A stretch of 64,000 nucleotides of DNA from Desulfobacteraceae bacterium. Its GTDB lineage: Bacteria > Desulfobacterota > Desulfobacteria > Desulfobacterales > JAABSP01. Below the pieces are notes generated by a model, which made no database searches, was not told the DNA's origin, and saw only the letters and a program-made list of their open reading frames with translations. This document shows, one piece after another, positions 26,272-35,127 of the stretch (its first letter is position 1; each line of letters begins with the position of its first letter). The stretch lies in assembly GCA_011390345.1 (NCBI GenBank), contig JAABSP010000002.1, positions 62,001-126,000 of the forward strand, written 5' to 3'. A program made the position numbers and the translations under genes.

Positions 26272-26910
26272 ATGGAAACCAAGGATTCTCAAAAACCCCA
26301 TATCAATGTCGATTACTTCGAGGATCTGACCGGAGATATCGACCATAAACAGACCGAAGGCCCCGATATCGGCAACCGCATCCGGATGCTGCGGGAGGAG
26401 AAGGGGCTGACCCTGGAGGAACTCTCCCGGATCAGCGGCTGTGAGATCGATTTTCTGGCCGACATCGAATCGGGCAAGAGCCAGCCCCAGCTCGGCACCG
26501 CGATCAAGCTCTCCAAAGCCTTGGACAGCGCGCTGGGCGGTCTGATCTCGGGCCCGGCCGACAAGCCCTACTCCATCACCCGGAAGGCCGAGCGGAAGAG
26601 CATCTCCCGCTCCACGGCCCAGAAGGGTCAGAAGAAGCTCTATGCCTACAAGAGCCTTGCACCCGAGGTCAAGGGCCGCCACATGGAGGCACTAATGGTG
26701 CAGCTCGAGGAGAACCCGGATGAGGAGACCTCCCTGCACGACGGCGAGGAGTTCATCTATGTGCTGGAGGGCGTGGTGGTGCTGAAAGTCGGCGAGGACC
26801 AGTACGAGCTGGAACCCGGAGACAGCGCCTATTACATCTCCTCAATACCGCACCTGATCGCGGCAAAGGAGAAAAATGCCATGATCCTTGCGGTGCTCTA
26901 CGAGGGATAA
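26272..26910 (+). CDS. XRE-family regulator with cupin domain
   Basis: 212 aa. HTH of the Cro/C1 kind at ~35-90 (RIRMLREEKGLTLEELSRIS, then SQPQLGTAIKLSKALD) and a C-terminal cupin_2 barrel (~140-212: SLHDGEEFIYVLEGVVVLKV, ELEPGDSAYYISSIPHLI). Such fusions bind a small effector in the cupin and act as repressors or activators of neighbouring metabolic genes. It lies inside the acyl-CoA operon, just before the acetoacetyl-CoA synthetase gene (38-bp gap), so it likely adds a second layer of control to the TetR protein. Confidence 0.9.
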   Translation: METKDSQKPHINVDYFEDLTGDIDHKQTEGPDIGNRIRMLREEKGLTLEELSRISGCEIDFLADIESGKSQPQLGTAIKLSKALDSALGGLISGPADKPYSITRKAERKSISRSTAQKGQKKLYAYKSLAPEVKGRHMEALMVQLEENPDEETSLHDGEEFIYVLEGVVVLKVGEDQYELEPGDSAYYISSIPHLIAAKEKNAMILAVLYEG

Positions 26911-26948
26911 TCTTAAAAAAAAAGATCCCAGCAAAAGGAGGCCATCAA

Positions 26949-28904
26949 ATGGGCAAGCTGCTGTGGACGCCTTCGGAAGAGCGCGTTCAGCAAACCAATA
27001 TGTACCGGTTCATGCACCGGATCAACGACAAATATAAAAAGGACTTCCGGGAGTACAGCGATCTCTACGCCTGGTCTGTTGCAAACATCGAAGACTTCTG
27101 GACCGAAATGTGGGACTTTGCCGGGATCATCGCGTCACAACCGTATGAAAAGGTGATCGACGACCCGACAAAGATGCCGGGAGCCGAATGGTTCCCCGGC
27201 GCGAAGCTCAACTTTGCCGAAAACCTCCTCCGGTTCAGAGACGACCGTCCTGCGATCATCTTCAAGGGCGAGGCGCGGCCGGTGCGCACCATCACCTACG
27301 CCCAGCTCTACGATGAGGTGGCGCGGGTTGCAAAATCCCTGAGGGCCGCTGGGATAAAGACCGGAGACCGGGTGGTGGGCTTCATGCCCAACATGCCCGA
27401 GACCATCATTGCGATGCTGGCAGCCGCCAGCATCGGCGCAGCCTGGTCCTCCTGCTCCCCGGACTTCGGGATAAAAGGAGTGCTGGACCGGTTCGGCCAG
27501 ATCCGGCCCAAGGTGTTGTTTACGGCCAACGGCTACTCCTTCAAGGGAAAGAGCATCGATTCGTTAGGCCGCATCACCGATATTTTAAAGCAGATCGACT
27601 CCGTGGAGAAGGTGGTGGTGGTTCCCTACACCGAGGAGAAGCCGGACATCAGCAATGTCCCCAACGCGGTGATGTTCGACGACTTCAAGGCAGAGGAATC
27701 GGGCATCGAGATCGAATTCGAGCAGCTCCCCTTCAACCATCCCCTCTACATCATGTACTCCTCCGGCACAACGGGTCTGCCCAAGTGCATGGTCCAGAGT
27801 GCCGGCGGCATCCTGATCCACCATTTAAAAGAATTGATGCTGCATACGGATCTGAAGCGGGAGGATGTGATCTTCTATTTCACCACCTGCGGATGGATGA
27901 TGTGGAACTGGCTCACCAGCTCCCTGGGCACGGGCGCCACCATCGTGCTCTTCGACGGGAACCCGTTCCATCCCCATCCGGCCGCTCTCTGGGAGCTGGC
28001 CCAGGAGGTGAAGATCAGCGTCTTCGGCACCAGCGCGGGGTATCTTGCAGCCCTTGAGGCGGCCGGAGCCAAGCCGGGGAAAGAGTACGATCTTTCAAAC
28101 CTGAGAGCGGTCCTCTCAACCGGCTCTCCCCTCTCCATCGAGGGCTTCGAGTATGTCTACCGGGACATCAAGGAGGATCTGCAGCTCGCATCCATCTCCG
28201 GCGGCACCGACTTGAACGGCTGCTTTGCCCTGGGCAACCCCATGGGCCCGGTCTATGCCGGAGAGCTGCAGTGCCGGGGGCTTGCCATGAAGGTGGAGGC
28301 CTTCAACGACGAGGGCAAGCCGGTGGTCGGGGAGCAGGGGGAGCTGGTATGCACCGCGCCCTTCCCCTCCATGCCGATCTACTTCTGGGATGACCCTGAC
28401 GGGAAGAAGTACCATGACGCGTATTTCGACGTCTATCCCGGGGTCTGGCGCCACGGGGACTACATCGAGGTGAACGACCACGGCGGCGTGGTCATCTACG
28501 GCCGCTCGGATGCGACATTGAACCCGGGCGGGGTCCGGATCGGGACAGCCGAGATCTACCGCCAGGTGGAGCAGATCGACGAGATCGAAGACAGCCTCGT
28601 AATCGGCCAGCCGTGGCAGAACGATGTGCGGGTGGTGCTCTTTGTGAAGCTCAAAGAAGGGGTGGATCTGAGTGAGAATCTGAAGAACCGCATCCGGAAG
28701 ACCATCCGGGAGAACGCCTCCCCCCGCCATGTGCCGGCCAAGATCGTTTCGGTGCCGGATGTGCCCTACACCCTGAACATGAAGAAGGTGGAACTGGCGG
28801 TGAAGAAGGTGATCCAGGGTAAGACCGTGCTGAACAAGGATGCACTGCGGAATCCGGAGGTGCTCGATTTCTATGCGGGGATTCCGGAGTTGAAGGAAGA
28901 TTGA
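26949..28904 (+). CDS. Acetoacetate-CoA ligase (acetoacetyl-CoA synthetase)
   Basis: 651 aa ANL-superfamily enzyme making acetoacetyl-CoA from acetoacetate, ATP and CoA. The N-terminus is typical of the family (LWTPSEERVQQTNMYRFMH, WFPGAKLNFAENLL). Motif A3 is YIMYSSGTTGLPKCMVQSAG, A5 region ISGGTDLNGCFALGNP, A8 GRSDATLNPGGVRIGTAEIY, and the C-terminal Lys is in YTLNMKKVELAVKK. The operon thus would convert acetoacetate released by the HMG-lyase-like enzyme into two acetyl-CoA. AAGGAGG precedes the ATG and a strong terminator follows. Confidence 0.93.
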   Translation: MGKLLWTPSEERVQQTNMYRFMHRINDKYKKDFREYSDLYAWSVANIEDFWTEMWDFAGIIASQPYEKVIDDPTKMPGAEWFPGAKLNFAENLLRFRDDRPAIIFKGEARPVRTITYAQLYDEVARVAKSLRAAGIKTGDRVVGFMPNMPETIIAMLAAASIGAAWSSCSPDFGIKGVLDRFGQIRPKVLFTANGYSFKGKSIDSLGRITDILKQIDSVEKVVVVPYTEEKPDISNVPNAVMFDDFKAEESGIEIEFEQLPFNHPLYIMYSSGTTGLPKCMVQSAGGILIHHLKELMLHTDLKREDVIFYFTTCGWMMWNWLTSSLGTGATIVLFDGNPFHPHPAALWELAQEVKISVFGTSAGYLAALEAAGAKPGKEYDLSNLRAVLSTGSPLSIEGFEYVYRDIKEDLQLASISGGTDLNGCFALGNPMGPVYAGELQCRGLAMKVEAFNDEGKPVVGEQGELVCTAPFPSMPIYFWDDPDGKKYHDAYFDVYPGVWRHGDYIEVNDHGGVVIYGRSDATLNPGGVRIGTAEIYRQVEQIDEIEDSLVIGQPWQNDVRVVLFVKLKEGVDLSENLKNRIRKTIRENASPRHVPAKIVSVPDVPYTLNMKKVELAVKKVIQGKTVLNKDALRNPEVLDFYAGIPELKED

Positions 28905-28928
28905 CCGCGGGTTGATATAATTGTTTTG

Positions 28929-28966
28929 AAGGAGAGGCTCCGGAGACGGAGCCTCTCCTTTTGGTT
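28929..28966 (+). terminator. Rho-independent terminator of the acyl-CoA operon
   Basis: 14-bp perfect stem (28929-28942 with 28947-28960), GAGA loop, then TTTTGGTTTT. The rest of the 28905-29119 gap holds no recognisable gene. Confidence 0.85.
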
Positions 28967-29119
28967 TTGGAGGAATGAAAGGAAGATTGGCCGATGGATC
29001 TTCCTACGGTTTCAAGGAAATTTCAACCCTCTTTTCAGATCTTTCGGCACGGCCTTGATTTTCCCGGGTCTCGGCTTATGTTTTTTCCGGGACATCACGC
29101 GGATTACAGGAGAAAACCC

Positions 29120-29731
29120 ATGAAAATATACGGATGCAAAAACAGGTTGTCGGATGCGGATCGGGCAGGCGTCCTGTCGGAGGGGCATGATTCGGGCCGG
29201 CGTAATTTTTTGAAACAGATCCTTCTAACCGGGGCCGCATGGGGGGCTTTTGCCCATCTGCCCCGGGGCAAAGGGATTTTTGCAGCGGAGGAGAAAATGG
29301 TCGATTGCAAAGAAAATCCTGGTAAGATTGAAAGAACCGAGGCTGAATGGCAGGAGATGCTGACGCCGGAAGAGTACCATATCCTGCGGGAGAAGGGGAC
29401 TGAACAGGCTTTTTCCGGGAAGTATGCCGATTACAAGAAGGAGGGGGTCTATAACTGCGCGGGGTGTGATCTGCCCCTGTTCAGTTCCGGAACCAAATAC
29501 GATTCCGGATCAGGATGGCCCAGCTTCTGGGAGCCGATCTGCCCGAACCATGTTAAGACCCGGCCGGACCGGAGCCTCTTTTCGGCGAGAACCGAGGTCC
29601 TCTGCAGACGGTGTGAATCCCACCTGGGGCATCTGTTCGAGGATGGCCCTCAGCCGACGGGGCTGCGGTACTGCATGAATTCGGCGGCGTTAAAATTTGA
29701 AAAAGAGTCGGATTCAGAATCAAAAAGATAA
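29120..29731 (+). CDS. msrB: Methionine-R-sulfoxide reductase with Tat signal
   Basis: 203 aa from the ATG at 29120 (AGGAGAAAA upstream); the frame is open further up but without a ribosome site. Residues ~25-55 form a twin-arginine signal (GRRNFLKQILLTGAAWGAFA), so the enzyme should be folded in the cytoplasm and exported. The MsrB domain has zinc pairs CAGC and CRRC, substrate motif SGSGWPSFWEPI and catalytic Cys in LRYCMNSAAL. The position that can hold a resolving Cys reads DSGSGW, so reduction may use another Cys or an outside donor. It is a free-standing gene, convergent with prfC. Confidence 0.92.
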   Translation: MKIYGCKNRLSDADRAGVLSEGHDSGRRNFLKQILLTGAAWGAFAHLPRGKGIFAAEEKMVDCKENPGKIERTEAEWQEMLTPEEYHILREKGTEQAFSGKYADYKKEGVYNCAGCDLPLFSSGTKYDSGSGWPSFWEPICPNHVKTRPDRSLFSARTEVLCRRCESHLGHLFEDGPQPTGLRYCMNSAALKFEKESDSESKR

Positions 29732-29744
29732 AATAAATCTTTTT
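29722..29744. terminator. Weak AT-rich hairpin between msrB and prfC
   Basis: AAAAAGAT and ATCTTTTT (8 bp, loop AAAATAA) overlap the end of msrB. Being U-rich in both directions it may end both convergent transcripts, but the stem has no GC core. Confidence 0.35.
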
Positions 29745-29757
29745 CGGAAAAGTCAGA

Positions 29758-31386
29758 TCAATCCACCTCCCGGGTCTTCATGAACCTGATTTCAGGCCAC
29801 TGCTCCGCCACGAACTCCAGGCGCCACTCCCCATCGGCCAGAAAGGTCAGGTTTCCCTGGGCATCCAGTGCAAGATTCTTCTGATTTGCCTTTTCAAAGG
29901 CCGCCAGCCGTTTTTTGTCATCACAGTCTATCCAGCGGGCCGTGGAAAAGTTGATCGGCTCATAGATCGCATCCACGCCATACTCGGCCTTGAGCCGGCC
30001 CATGGTCACATCGAACTGCAGCACACCCACCGCGCCTAAGATGTAGTCATTTCCCATGAGGGGCCGAAAGAGCTGCACCGCGCCCTCCTCCACCAACTGG
30101 GTCAATCCCTTGTTCAGTTGTTTGGCCTTCAGTGGGGATTTGAGCTGCACCCGGCGGAAGTGTTCGGGCGCGAAGATGGGAATGCCGGTGAAGCTCAGAG
30201 GTTCCTTGTCGGTAAAGGTATCGCCGATCTTGATGGTTCCGTGGTTGTGGAGGCCGATGATGTCGCCGGGCCAGGCTTCGTCTACGGTGGTTCGGTCCTG
30301 GGCCATGAAGATGATCGGGTTGGCGAGCTGGACATCCTTGCCGATCCGGTGGTGGCGCACCCGCATTCCCCTTTCGAAACGGCCCGAACAGATCCGCAGA
30401 AACGCGATCCGGTCCCGGTGGGCCGGGTCCATGTTGGCCTGGATCTTGAAAACAAAGCCGGAGAAGGTCTCCTCTTCGGGAAAGACCTGGCGGGTGGTGG
30501 TTTCCCTCGGCAGGGGCCGGGGCGCGATCTCCACAAAGGTGTCGAGAAGTTCCCGGACTCCGAAGTTGTTGATGGCACTTCCGAAGAAGACCGGGGTCTG
30601 GCTCCCTTTCAGAAAATCATCCAGGTCAAAGGGGTTGGCCGCGCCCTCCAGCAGTTCGATGTCCTCTCGCAACTGATGGGCCTGGGTTCCCAGAAGTTCA
30701 TCCAGTTGCGGATCATCCAGATCCCGGATGGTGATCGCATCTTCGGGCAGCCGCTCCTGCCCCGGGGCAAAAAGGATGAGTTCCTTGCGATAGAGATTGT
30801 AGGTCCCTTTGAACCGCTTGCCCATGCCGATGGGCCAGGTGAGAGGGGCGCATTCGATCTGCAGGGTCTCCTCGATATCCCCGAGAATCTCCAGAGGCGA
30901 CATCCCCTCCCGGTCCAGCTTGTTGATGAAGGTCAGGATGGGGGTGTTGCGCATCCGGCAGACCTCCATCAGCTTCCGGGTCTGGGTCTCGACGCCCTTG
31001 ACGCTGTCGATGACCATCACCGCACTGTCCACCGCGGTCAGCACCCGGTAGGTATCTTCGGAAAAGTCCTGGTGGCCCGGGGTGTCCAGCAGGTTGATCT
31101 CGTAGTCGTGATAGTTGAACTTCATCACCGAGCTGGTGACAGAAATCCCTCTCTCCTGTTCGATGGCCATCCAGTCGCTGGTGGCGTGGCGGCTGGCCTT
31201 TCGGGCCTTGACCGAGCCGGCCATCTGTATCGCGCCGCCGAAGAGGAGCATCTTCTCGGTGAGAGTTGTCTTGCCGGCGTCCGGATGGCTGATGATGCCG
31301 AAGGTGCGGCGGCGGTCGATTTCCGGCTTGCCGGATCGCTTTTTGGGCCGTGCTTTTGTACTGTCAGATCCTTTTTCCATATTCAT
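29758..31386 (-). CDS. prfC: Peptide chain release factor 3
   Basis: 542 aa translational GTPase that recycles RF1/RF2 after termination. G1 [20 protein letters not shown], switch I region [21 protein letters not shown]3 [15 protein letters not shown]4 [13 protein letters not shown]. The C-terminal domain III and IV patterns ([20 protein letters not shown]) fit RF3 and not EF-G. The N-terminus has ~20 extra basic residues ahead of the first strand. No clear Shine-Dalgarno precedes the ATG; the best promoter lies ~310 bp upstream, giving a long leader. Confidence 0.95.
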   Translation of the reverse strand: MNMEKGSDSTKARPKKRSGKPEIDRRRTFGIISHPDAGKTTLTEKMLLFGGAIQMAGSVKARKASRHATSDWMAIEQERGISVTSSVMKFNYHDYEINLLDTPGHQDFSEDTYRVLTAVDSAVMVIDSVKGVETQTRKLMEVCRMRNTPILTFINKLDREGMSPLEILGDIEETLQIECAPLTWPIGMGKRFKGTYNLYRKELILFAPGQERLPEDAITIRDLDDPQLDELLGTQAHQLREDIELLEGAANPFDLDDFLKGSQTPVFFGSAINNFGVRELLDTFVEIAPRPLPRETTTRQVFPEEETFSGFVFKIQANMDPAHRDRIAFLRICSGRFERGMRVRHHRIGKDVQLANPIIFMAQDRTTVDEAWPGDIIGLHNHGTIKIGDTFTDKEPLSFTGIPIFAPEHFRRVQLKSPLKAKQLNKGLTQLVEEGAVQLFRPLMGNDYILGAVGVLQFDVTMGRLKAEYGVDAIYEPINFSTARWIDCDDKKRLAAFEKANQKNLALDAQGNLTFLADGEWRLEFVAEQWPEIRFMKTREVD

Positions 31387-31570
31387 GACACTGGTCTTTC
31401 GGATGATTTTCTTTTGCGCCGGCCGAACCGGGCTGTGCGGAAAAATATGGCTCTATGCGCAAACAGTCCTTCTGCCGGCAGCAGTATTTTTTTTATTTTT
31501 GCTGGGAAATCTGCAGGGATGCCGGAAAATTGAAACCGGTCAAGCTATAACGGATGCAGGTCGATGAACA

Positions 31571-31690
31571 TCAGGGCGGTGTGGGACAGGCATAAGCATT
31601 GCCGGTCATGGATGTTCCCGCAGGAGTGGAAAGCCTGTTCGGGCAAAGGTTGAAGCTGCAAGTTATTTTCGGATGTTCGTCACTGTTCAT
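31571..31690 (-). CDS. Possible small ORF in the prfC leader (39 aa)
   Basis: ATG at 31690 with CAAGG 5 nt upstream and stop TGA at 31571-31573. The start is ~10 nt after the predicted -10 box, so if made it would be the first ORF of the prfC transcript. It begins MNSDEHPKITCSFNLCPNRL, has three Cys in all and ends in TPP. No family is recognised. It may be a leader peptide or chance. Confidence 0.25.
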   Translation of the reverse strand: MNSDEHPKITCSFNLCPNRLSTPAGTSMTGNAYACPTPP

Positions 31691-31698
31691 AACCTTGA

Positions 31699-31727
31699 AG
31701 AATAGGATTTTTTACGGATGGTGTCAA
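31699..31727 (-). promoter_or_regulatory. Predicted sigma-70 promoter for prfC
   Basis: On the minus strand: TTGACA (31727-31722), 17-bp spacer, TATTCT (31704-31699). It points toward prfC and lies right behind the stop codon of the upstream peptidase gene. Confidence 0.55.
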
Positions 31728-31746
31728 GCAGAATCATTTTTCGCCA

Positions 31747-33261
31747 TTATGCCAGACATTCTTTCCATCGATCCAGCAGCGGCTCCGGCCCCAACTCCCC
31801 CAATCCCTTTTCCGCAAAGAAGGCAAAGATATCATACCGGAACCCCTCCTGCCACCACTCCTTGAGGATCTCTCCGGTCTGCTGGGAAAATGCCCACCCC
31901 TCCCCGAGTTCCTGTTGAAGGTACTGCGCGAAGATCGCCTCCCCCATCCAGCCGAGGAGATAGTCGAGGCTGTAGAACTCCGGGACAAGATCGAAGAGGT
32001 GGCTTTCGGGCTGGTGGTAGAAGCCGGTGCTTTTCCGCATCTGTTCGGCATAGGGCTCTCCGTTTTCCAGATCTCCCCTTGAAAACATCTCGTATTCGGA
32101 GATGAACTTCCCCGCATATCGGCGGAAGACCGACAGGTCCCGAAGGTTCTTGTAATAATAGAGGGTTTGGGCATCCTTTTCGGAAAGGCCGATGATCCCC
32201 TTCGTAAAGGGCGGCGTCATCGCGATGTGCTGGAGCAGAAAGGCGTAGCACTCCGACAGGCTGTAGGCGGTCGGGAGATTTCGATCGGATAAAGGTAGAT
32301 CGGGCCGGGCGTGGGCCGCGGAAAGGCCGTGCCCCAGCTCGTGCCAGAGGGTTTCGATGTCGATCCAGCCGCGCTGGGGCCGCATCAGCACATGGATCTC
32401 CTCGGGCACAGAGAGGAAGAAGGTCATGCCCTGGGCACGTTTGCCGGTCTGCATCCCGATATCCAGATGGAGATGCGGCATCCGGAAAGGGTTGATCCCC
32501 CAGCTCTTTAAAAAGCCGAGCTGATCCTTCAGATGCTCACCCAGTAGATCCCCCAGCCGATCCTTTGGATGTTTTTCATGGAGCATCGGATCGAATTCCT
32601 GAAGACATAGGAGCTTGATCGCGTCGAACCGGTTGAGTTCAGACAATGGCCTGCCGAACCGGTTTTGAACCCATTCCTCCATGCGGGCGAAATAGAGATC
32701 ATCGGTTCTTTTCAGCAGATCGACCGCCAGCTCGTAATACCGCGCGTAGTCGATCCCCTTTTTCCGGCCGCAGTAGTCGATGTAGTTTTCAAACCCCAGC
32801 TCCTCCTTGAGCATGGTCAATTGCACATCCCAATAGTTGAGGGCAAAAGGCTTCAAAAACTTGCAAAGAGGGCCGGTCTCCTGCTGCAGAATCTGCCGCT
32901 TCTCATAGGTGCTCGATGTCTGACACCAGGGGATTATCTCCCGCATGTAGATCCGCTCTTCCCCCACCACAGCTCTGGCCCCGCGCATCCATGCCTGCAT
33001 CTCCACATCGTGGGGAAGAAGGGTCCGCTGGAGATAATGGTCAATCAGCGCGAAGCGGAGCCGGTTTCGGATTTCGGGAGGCGCGATCTCGTCGATCCGG
33101 GCAAGGGTTTTGCGGCTGATGAGTTCCTCGACTCCGTCGTAGAGTTCAAAGGAGCGCTCGGGGACCTCGCCCTTCCACAAGGAGAGGACGTCCATCTTCC
33201 AGCGGTAGTTGAGCCGGTGCAGTTCCGACTCGATATCGGCAATGGTCCGGGGTTCTCTCAT
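31747..33261 (-). CDS. M3-like zinc metallopeptidase
   Basis: 504 aa. The zinc site is LWHELGHGLSAAHA (HExxH, resembling the HEFGHA of M3 enzymes), with the third ligand Glu likely in SECYAFLLQHIAM ~30 residues on. The chain is mostly helical, as in thimet oligopeptidase/PepF-type enzymes, but shorter than the usual ~600 aa. It would cut short peptides in the cytoplasm; no signal peptide. The ATG overlaps the stop of the DsbA-like selenoprotein gene by 4 bp, so the two are translationally coupled. Confidence 0.8.
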   Translation of the reverse strand: MREPRTIADIESELHRLNYRWKMDVLSLWKGEVPERSFELYDGVEELISRKTLARIDEIAPPEIRNRLRFALIDHYLQRTLLPHDVEMQAWMRGARAVVGEERIYMREIIPWCQTSSTYEKRQILQQETGPLCKFLKPFALNYWDVQLTMLKEELGFENYIDYCGRKKGIDYARYYELAVDLLKRTDDLYFARMEEWVQNRFGRPLSELNRFDAIKLLCLQEFDPMLHEKHPKDRLGDLLGEHLKDQLGFLKSWGINPFRMPHLHLDIGMQTGKRAQGMTFFLSVPEEIHVLMRPQRGWIDIETLWHELGHGLSAAHARPDLPLSDRNLPTAYSLSECYAFLLQHIAMTPPFTKGIIGLSEKDAQTLYYYKNLRDLSVFRRYAGKFISEYEMFSRGDLENGEPYAEQMRKSTGFYHQPESHLFDLVPEFYSLDYLLGWMGEAIFAQYLQQELGEGWAFSQQTGEILKEWWQEGFRYDIFAFFAEKGLGELGPEPLLDRWKECLA

Positions 33262-33902
33262 CCGCTTTTTTCGCTTCTGCGAGGGATACCGGCTTCGATC
33301 AGCAGCCGTTCCAGCGCTTCATAGGGCTGGGCCCCAACCAGGCGGGAAACCAGTTGGGAGCCATTTGCAAAAAAGGTGGGAACCGCTCTGATCCGCTTCT
33401 CCTTTGACAATTCCCAATCACTGTCCACCGCGGCTTTGTACTTTTCCGAGCCGATAGCCTCTTTGGCTTCCCCTTCGGAAAGCCCGGCCCGGCCTGCGAT
33501 CTCTTTCAAAACCTCCGGTTCTGCAATGTTCTTTCCTTCGGCAAAGTAGGCATGGAATGCCGCGTGGTGAAATTCCTCCCCCCTACCCTTCTCCTCTGCC
33601 CACTTTCCCAGCTCCTGGGCCCCGCGGCTGTTGTAGGTATGGGTGCGATCGACAAATGGCAGCCCCAGCTCCACGGCAGCGGATTTGACCCTTGCCATGA
33701 CCTCGTCGATGTTCCCCGCGCGGCCTTTGAAGAGATCTTCCATAGACAGCCCCGCCTCCGGCGTCTCCGGATGGAGCGGAAAGGCTCGCCACTGGATGCG
33801 GACATCGAATTCTTTTTTCAGTTTTTCAATACGCCCGGTAATGAAGTAGCACCAGGGTCAGATATAGTCGGAATAGATCTCCAGTACGTTCTCTTGTGCC
33901 AT
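33258..33902 (-). CDS. DsbA/FrnE-like oxidoreductase with in-frame UGA (probable selenoprotein)
   Basis: 214 residues if TGA at 33858-33860 (codon 15) is read as selenocysteine. The N-terminus is MAQENVLEIYSDYI, then UGA, then PWCYFITGRIEKL: exactly the DsbA/FrnE active site CPWC with the first Cys as Sec (UPWC). The rest is continuous and typical of the family (FPLHPETPEAGLS; THTYNSRGAQELGKW; the cis-Pro loop AVPTFFANGSQLVSRLVGAQ). Without recoding, a protein from Met at 33743 would lack the first strand and active site. A hairpin after the UGA fits a bacterial SECIS. The gene lies 44 bp after the old yellow enzyme gene and overlaps the peptidase gene. FrnE relatives are thiol oxidoreductases or isomerases. 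Confidence 0.85.
33825..33860 (-). promoter_or_regulatory. Predicted bacterial SECIS element
   Basis: UGA (33860-33858), 12 nt, then a stem TTCA-T-TAC (33845-33838), loop CGGGC (33837-33833), and GTA-T-TGAA (33832-33825): seven base pairs with one T-T mismatch. The loop begins 20 nt after the UGA and contains G residues, in the range seen for bacterial SECIS elements recognised by SelB. Confidence 0.65.
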
Positions 33903-33946
33903 CTCGTTCTTCTCCTTTTTCGGATCACAATGGGGGATTGGGGAAC

Positions 33947-35056
33947 TTATGCCTCTTCTTCCGCGGTTTTGCAGCAGATCCCCTCCCCTTCCAGGGCCGG
34001 TTTGAAGCAGCGGTTGTCTGATTTGCATCCGGATATCCGGTTTTTCCCCGCCATCCATTCCCGGATCAGCTCGGGATTCCGGATCAGGGGACGGCTCATC
34101 GCGATGTAATCGGCAGTGCCCTCTTTGATCAGCCCCTCTGCCGTCTCCAGAGAGCGGATACCGCCCACCAGGATCAGCGGGGTTCTCAGATATGTTTTGT
34201 ATTTTTGGGCAGCGTCCCGGTAGAAGACCTCCTTTTCCGGGGAATCGATGCGAACCGTCCGCACCGGGTTCAGCTTGGGGCTGGAGAACTGAACCCCGCC
34301 CGAGAGTTCGATCGCGTCGATCCCCTCGGCCTCGAGCATCCGGGCCACGGTCAGCATCTCCTCCTGTGTCATTCCCCCGTCGATGAAGTCCTCGGAATTG
34401 AGCTTGATCAGCACCGGAAATTCCGGACCAACGGCCTCCCGCACCAGGCGGCAGACTTCGATGACGGCCTTTGCCCGGTTTTCGATGGGGCCGCCGTATT
34501 CATCGGTTCTCTTGTTGTAATAGGGGGAGAGAAACTGGCTGAGGAAGTAGCCGTGTGCGGCATGGATCTGAACCGCATCGAATCCGGCAGATTTGGCCCG
34601 GGCCGCGGCCATTCCAAATGCATCGAGAGCCTCTTCGATCTCCTGAACCGTGATCTCTCTGCAGATGGGCCCCTGTTTTCCACTTACCACAGAAGGGCCG
34701 AATCCCTTTTCCCCGATGATCTCCTGATTGGCATGGCATCCGGCATGGGCCAACTGAATCGCCATGGCTCCGCCCGCGTCATGGACCGCGTCGGCCATCT
34801 TTTTCAGGCCAGGAAGCAGATGATCGTCATATATCCCCAACTGGCGGCCGGATGCCTTTCCCAGGGGATGGACATAGGCGTGGCCGCTGATGATGAGCCC
34901 TACGCCGCCCCGGACCAGTTTTGTCATCAGCTCGATGAGTTGATCCGTCACCGCACCGTCAGCGGCTGCGGCCAGTCCGGTCCATGTGGCGGAACGGACC
35001 GTGCGGTTTTTCAGCTCCATGCTCTTGATTGTCGTCTTTTCAAATAGTTCAGGCAC
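33947..35056 (-). CDS. Old yellow enzyme-family NADH:flavin oxidoreductase
   Basis: 369 aa FMN TIM barrel. Start region LFEKTTIKSMELKNRTVRSA; AMAIQLAHAGCHAN; the substrate-binding His pair and the tyrosine-rich loop IHAAHGYFLSQFLSPYYNKR, then TDEYGGPIENRAKAV; phosphate-binding ILVGGIRSLETAEGLI. It lacks the second flavin domain of 2,4-dienoyl-CoA reductases but ends in a short Cys-rich tail (GCKSDNRCFKP, GEGICCK). Substrate unknown; probably an enone or enoate. Member of a minus-strand redox operon. Confidence 0.9.
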   Translation of the reverse strand: MPELFEKTTIKSMELKNRTVRSATWTGLAAAADGAVTDQLIELMTKLVRGGVGLIISGHAYVHPLGKASGRQLGIYDDHLLPGLKKMADAVHDAGGAMAIQLAHAGCHANQEIIGEKGFGPSVVSGKQGPICREITVQEIEEALDAFGMAAARAKSAGFDAVQIHAAHGYFLSQFLSPYYNKRTDEYGGPIENRAKAVIEVCRLVREAVGPEFPVLIKLNSEDFIDGGMTQEEMLTVARMLEAEGIDAIELSGGVQFSSPKLNPVRTVRIDSPEKEVFYRDAAQKYKTYLRTPLILVGGIRSLETAEGLIKEGTADYIAMSRPLIRNPELIREWMAGKNRISGCKSDNRCFKPALEGEGICCKTAEEEA

Positions 35057-35127
35057 GAAAATTCTCCGGTTGTTTCAATTGATTATATTCAACAGGTGAG
35101 ATGAAACTCCCCTGCAGTATCCCTTTC

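Larger units (their letters stand above)
31387..31746 (-). other. Long intergenic leader before prfC
   Basis: A 360-bp stretch without a large gene. It holds a predicted minus-strand promoter (31699-31727), a possible 39-codon reading frame just after it (31571-31690), and ~180 bp with no recognised element next to the prfC start. No terminator or known riboswitch pattern was recognised. Confidence 0.5.

Noticed and set aside
33258-33743. DsbA-like gene as a 5'-truncated pseudogene with a nonsense mutation
   Set aside because: The TGA sits exactly on the redox Cys codon, the frame is intact on both sides, and a SECIS-like hairpin is in place; a random nonsense mutation would not be expected there.
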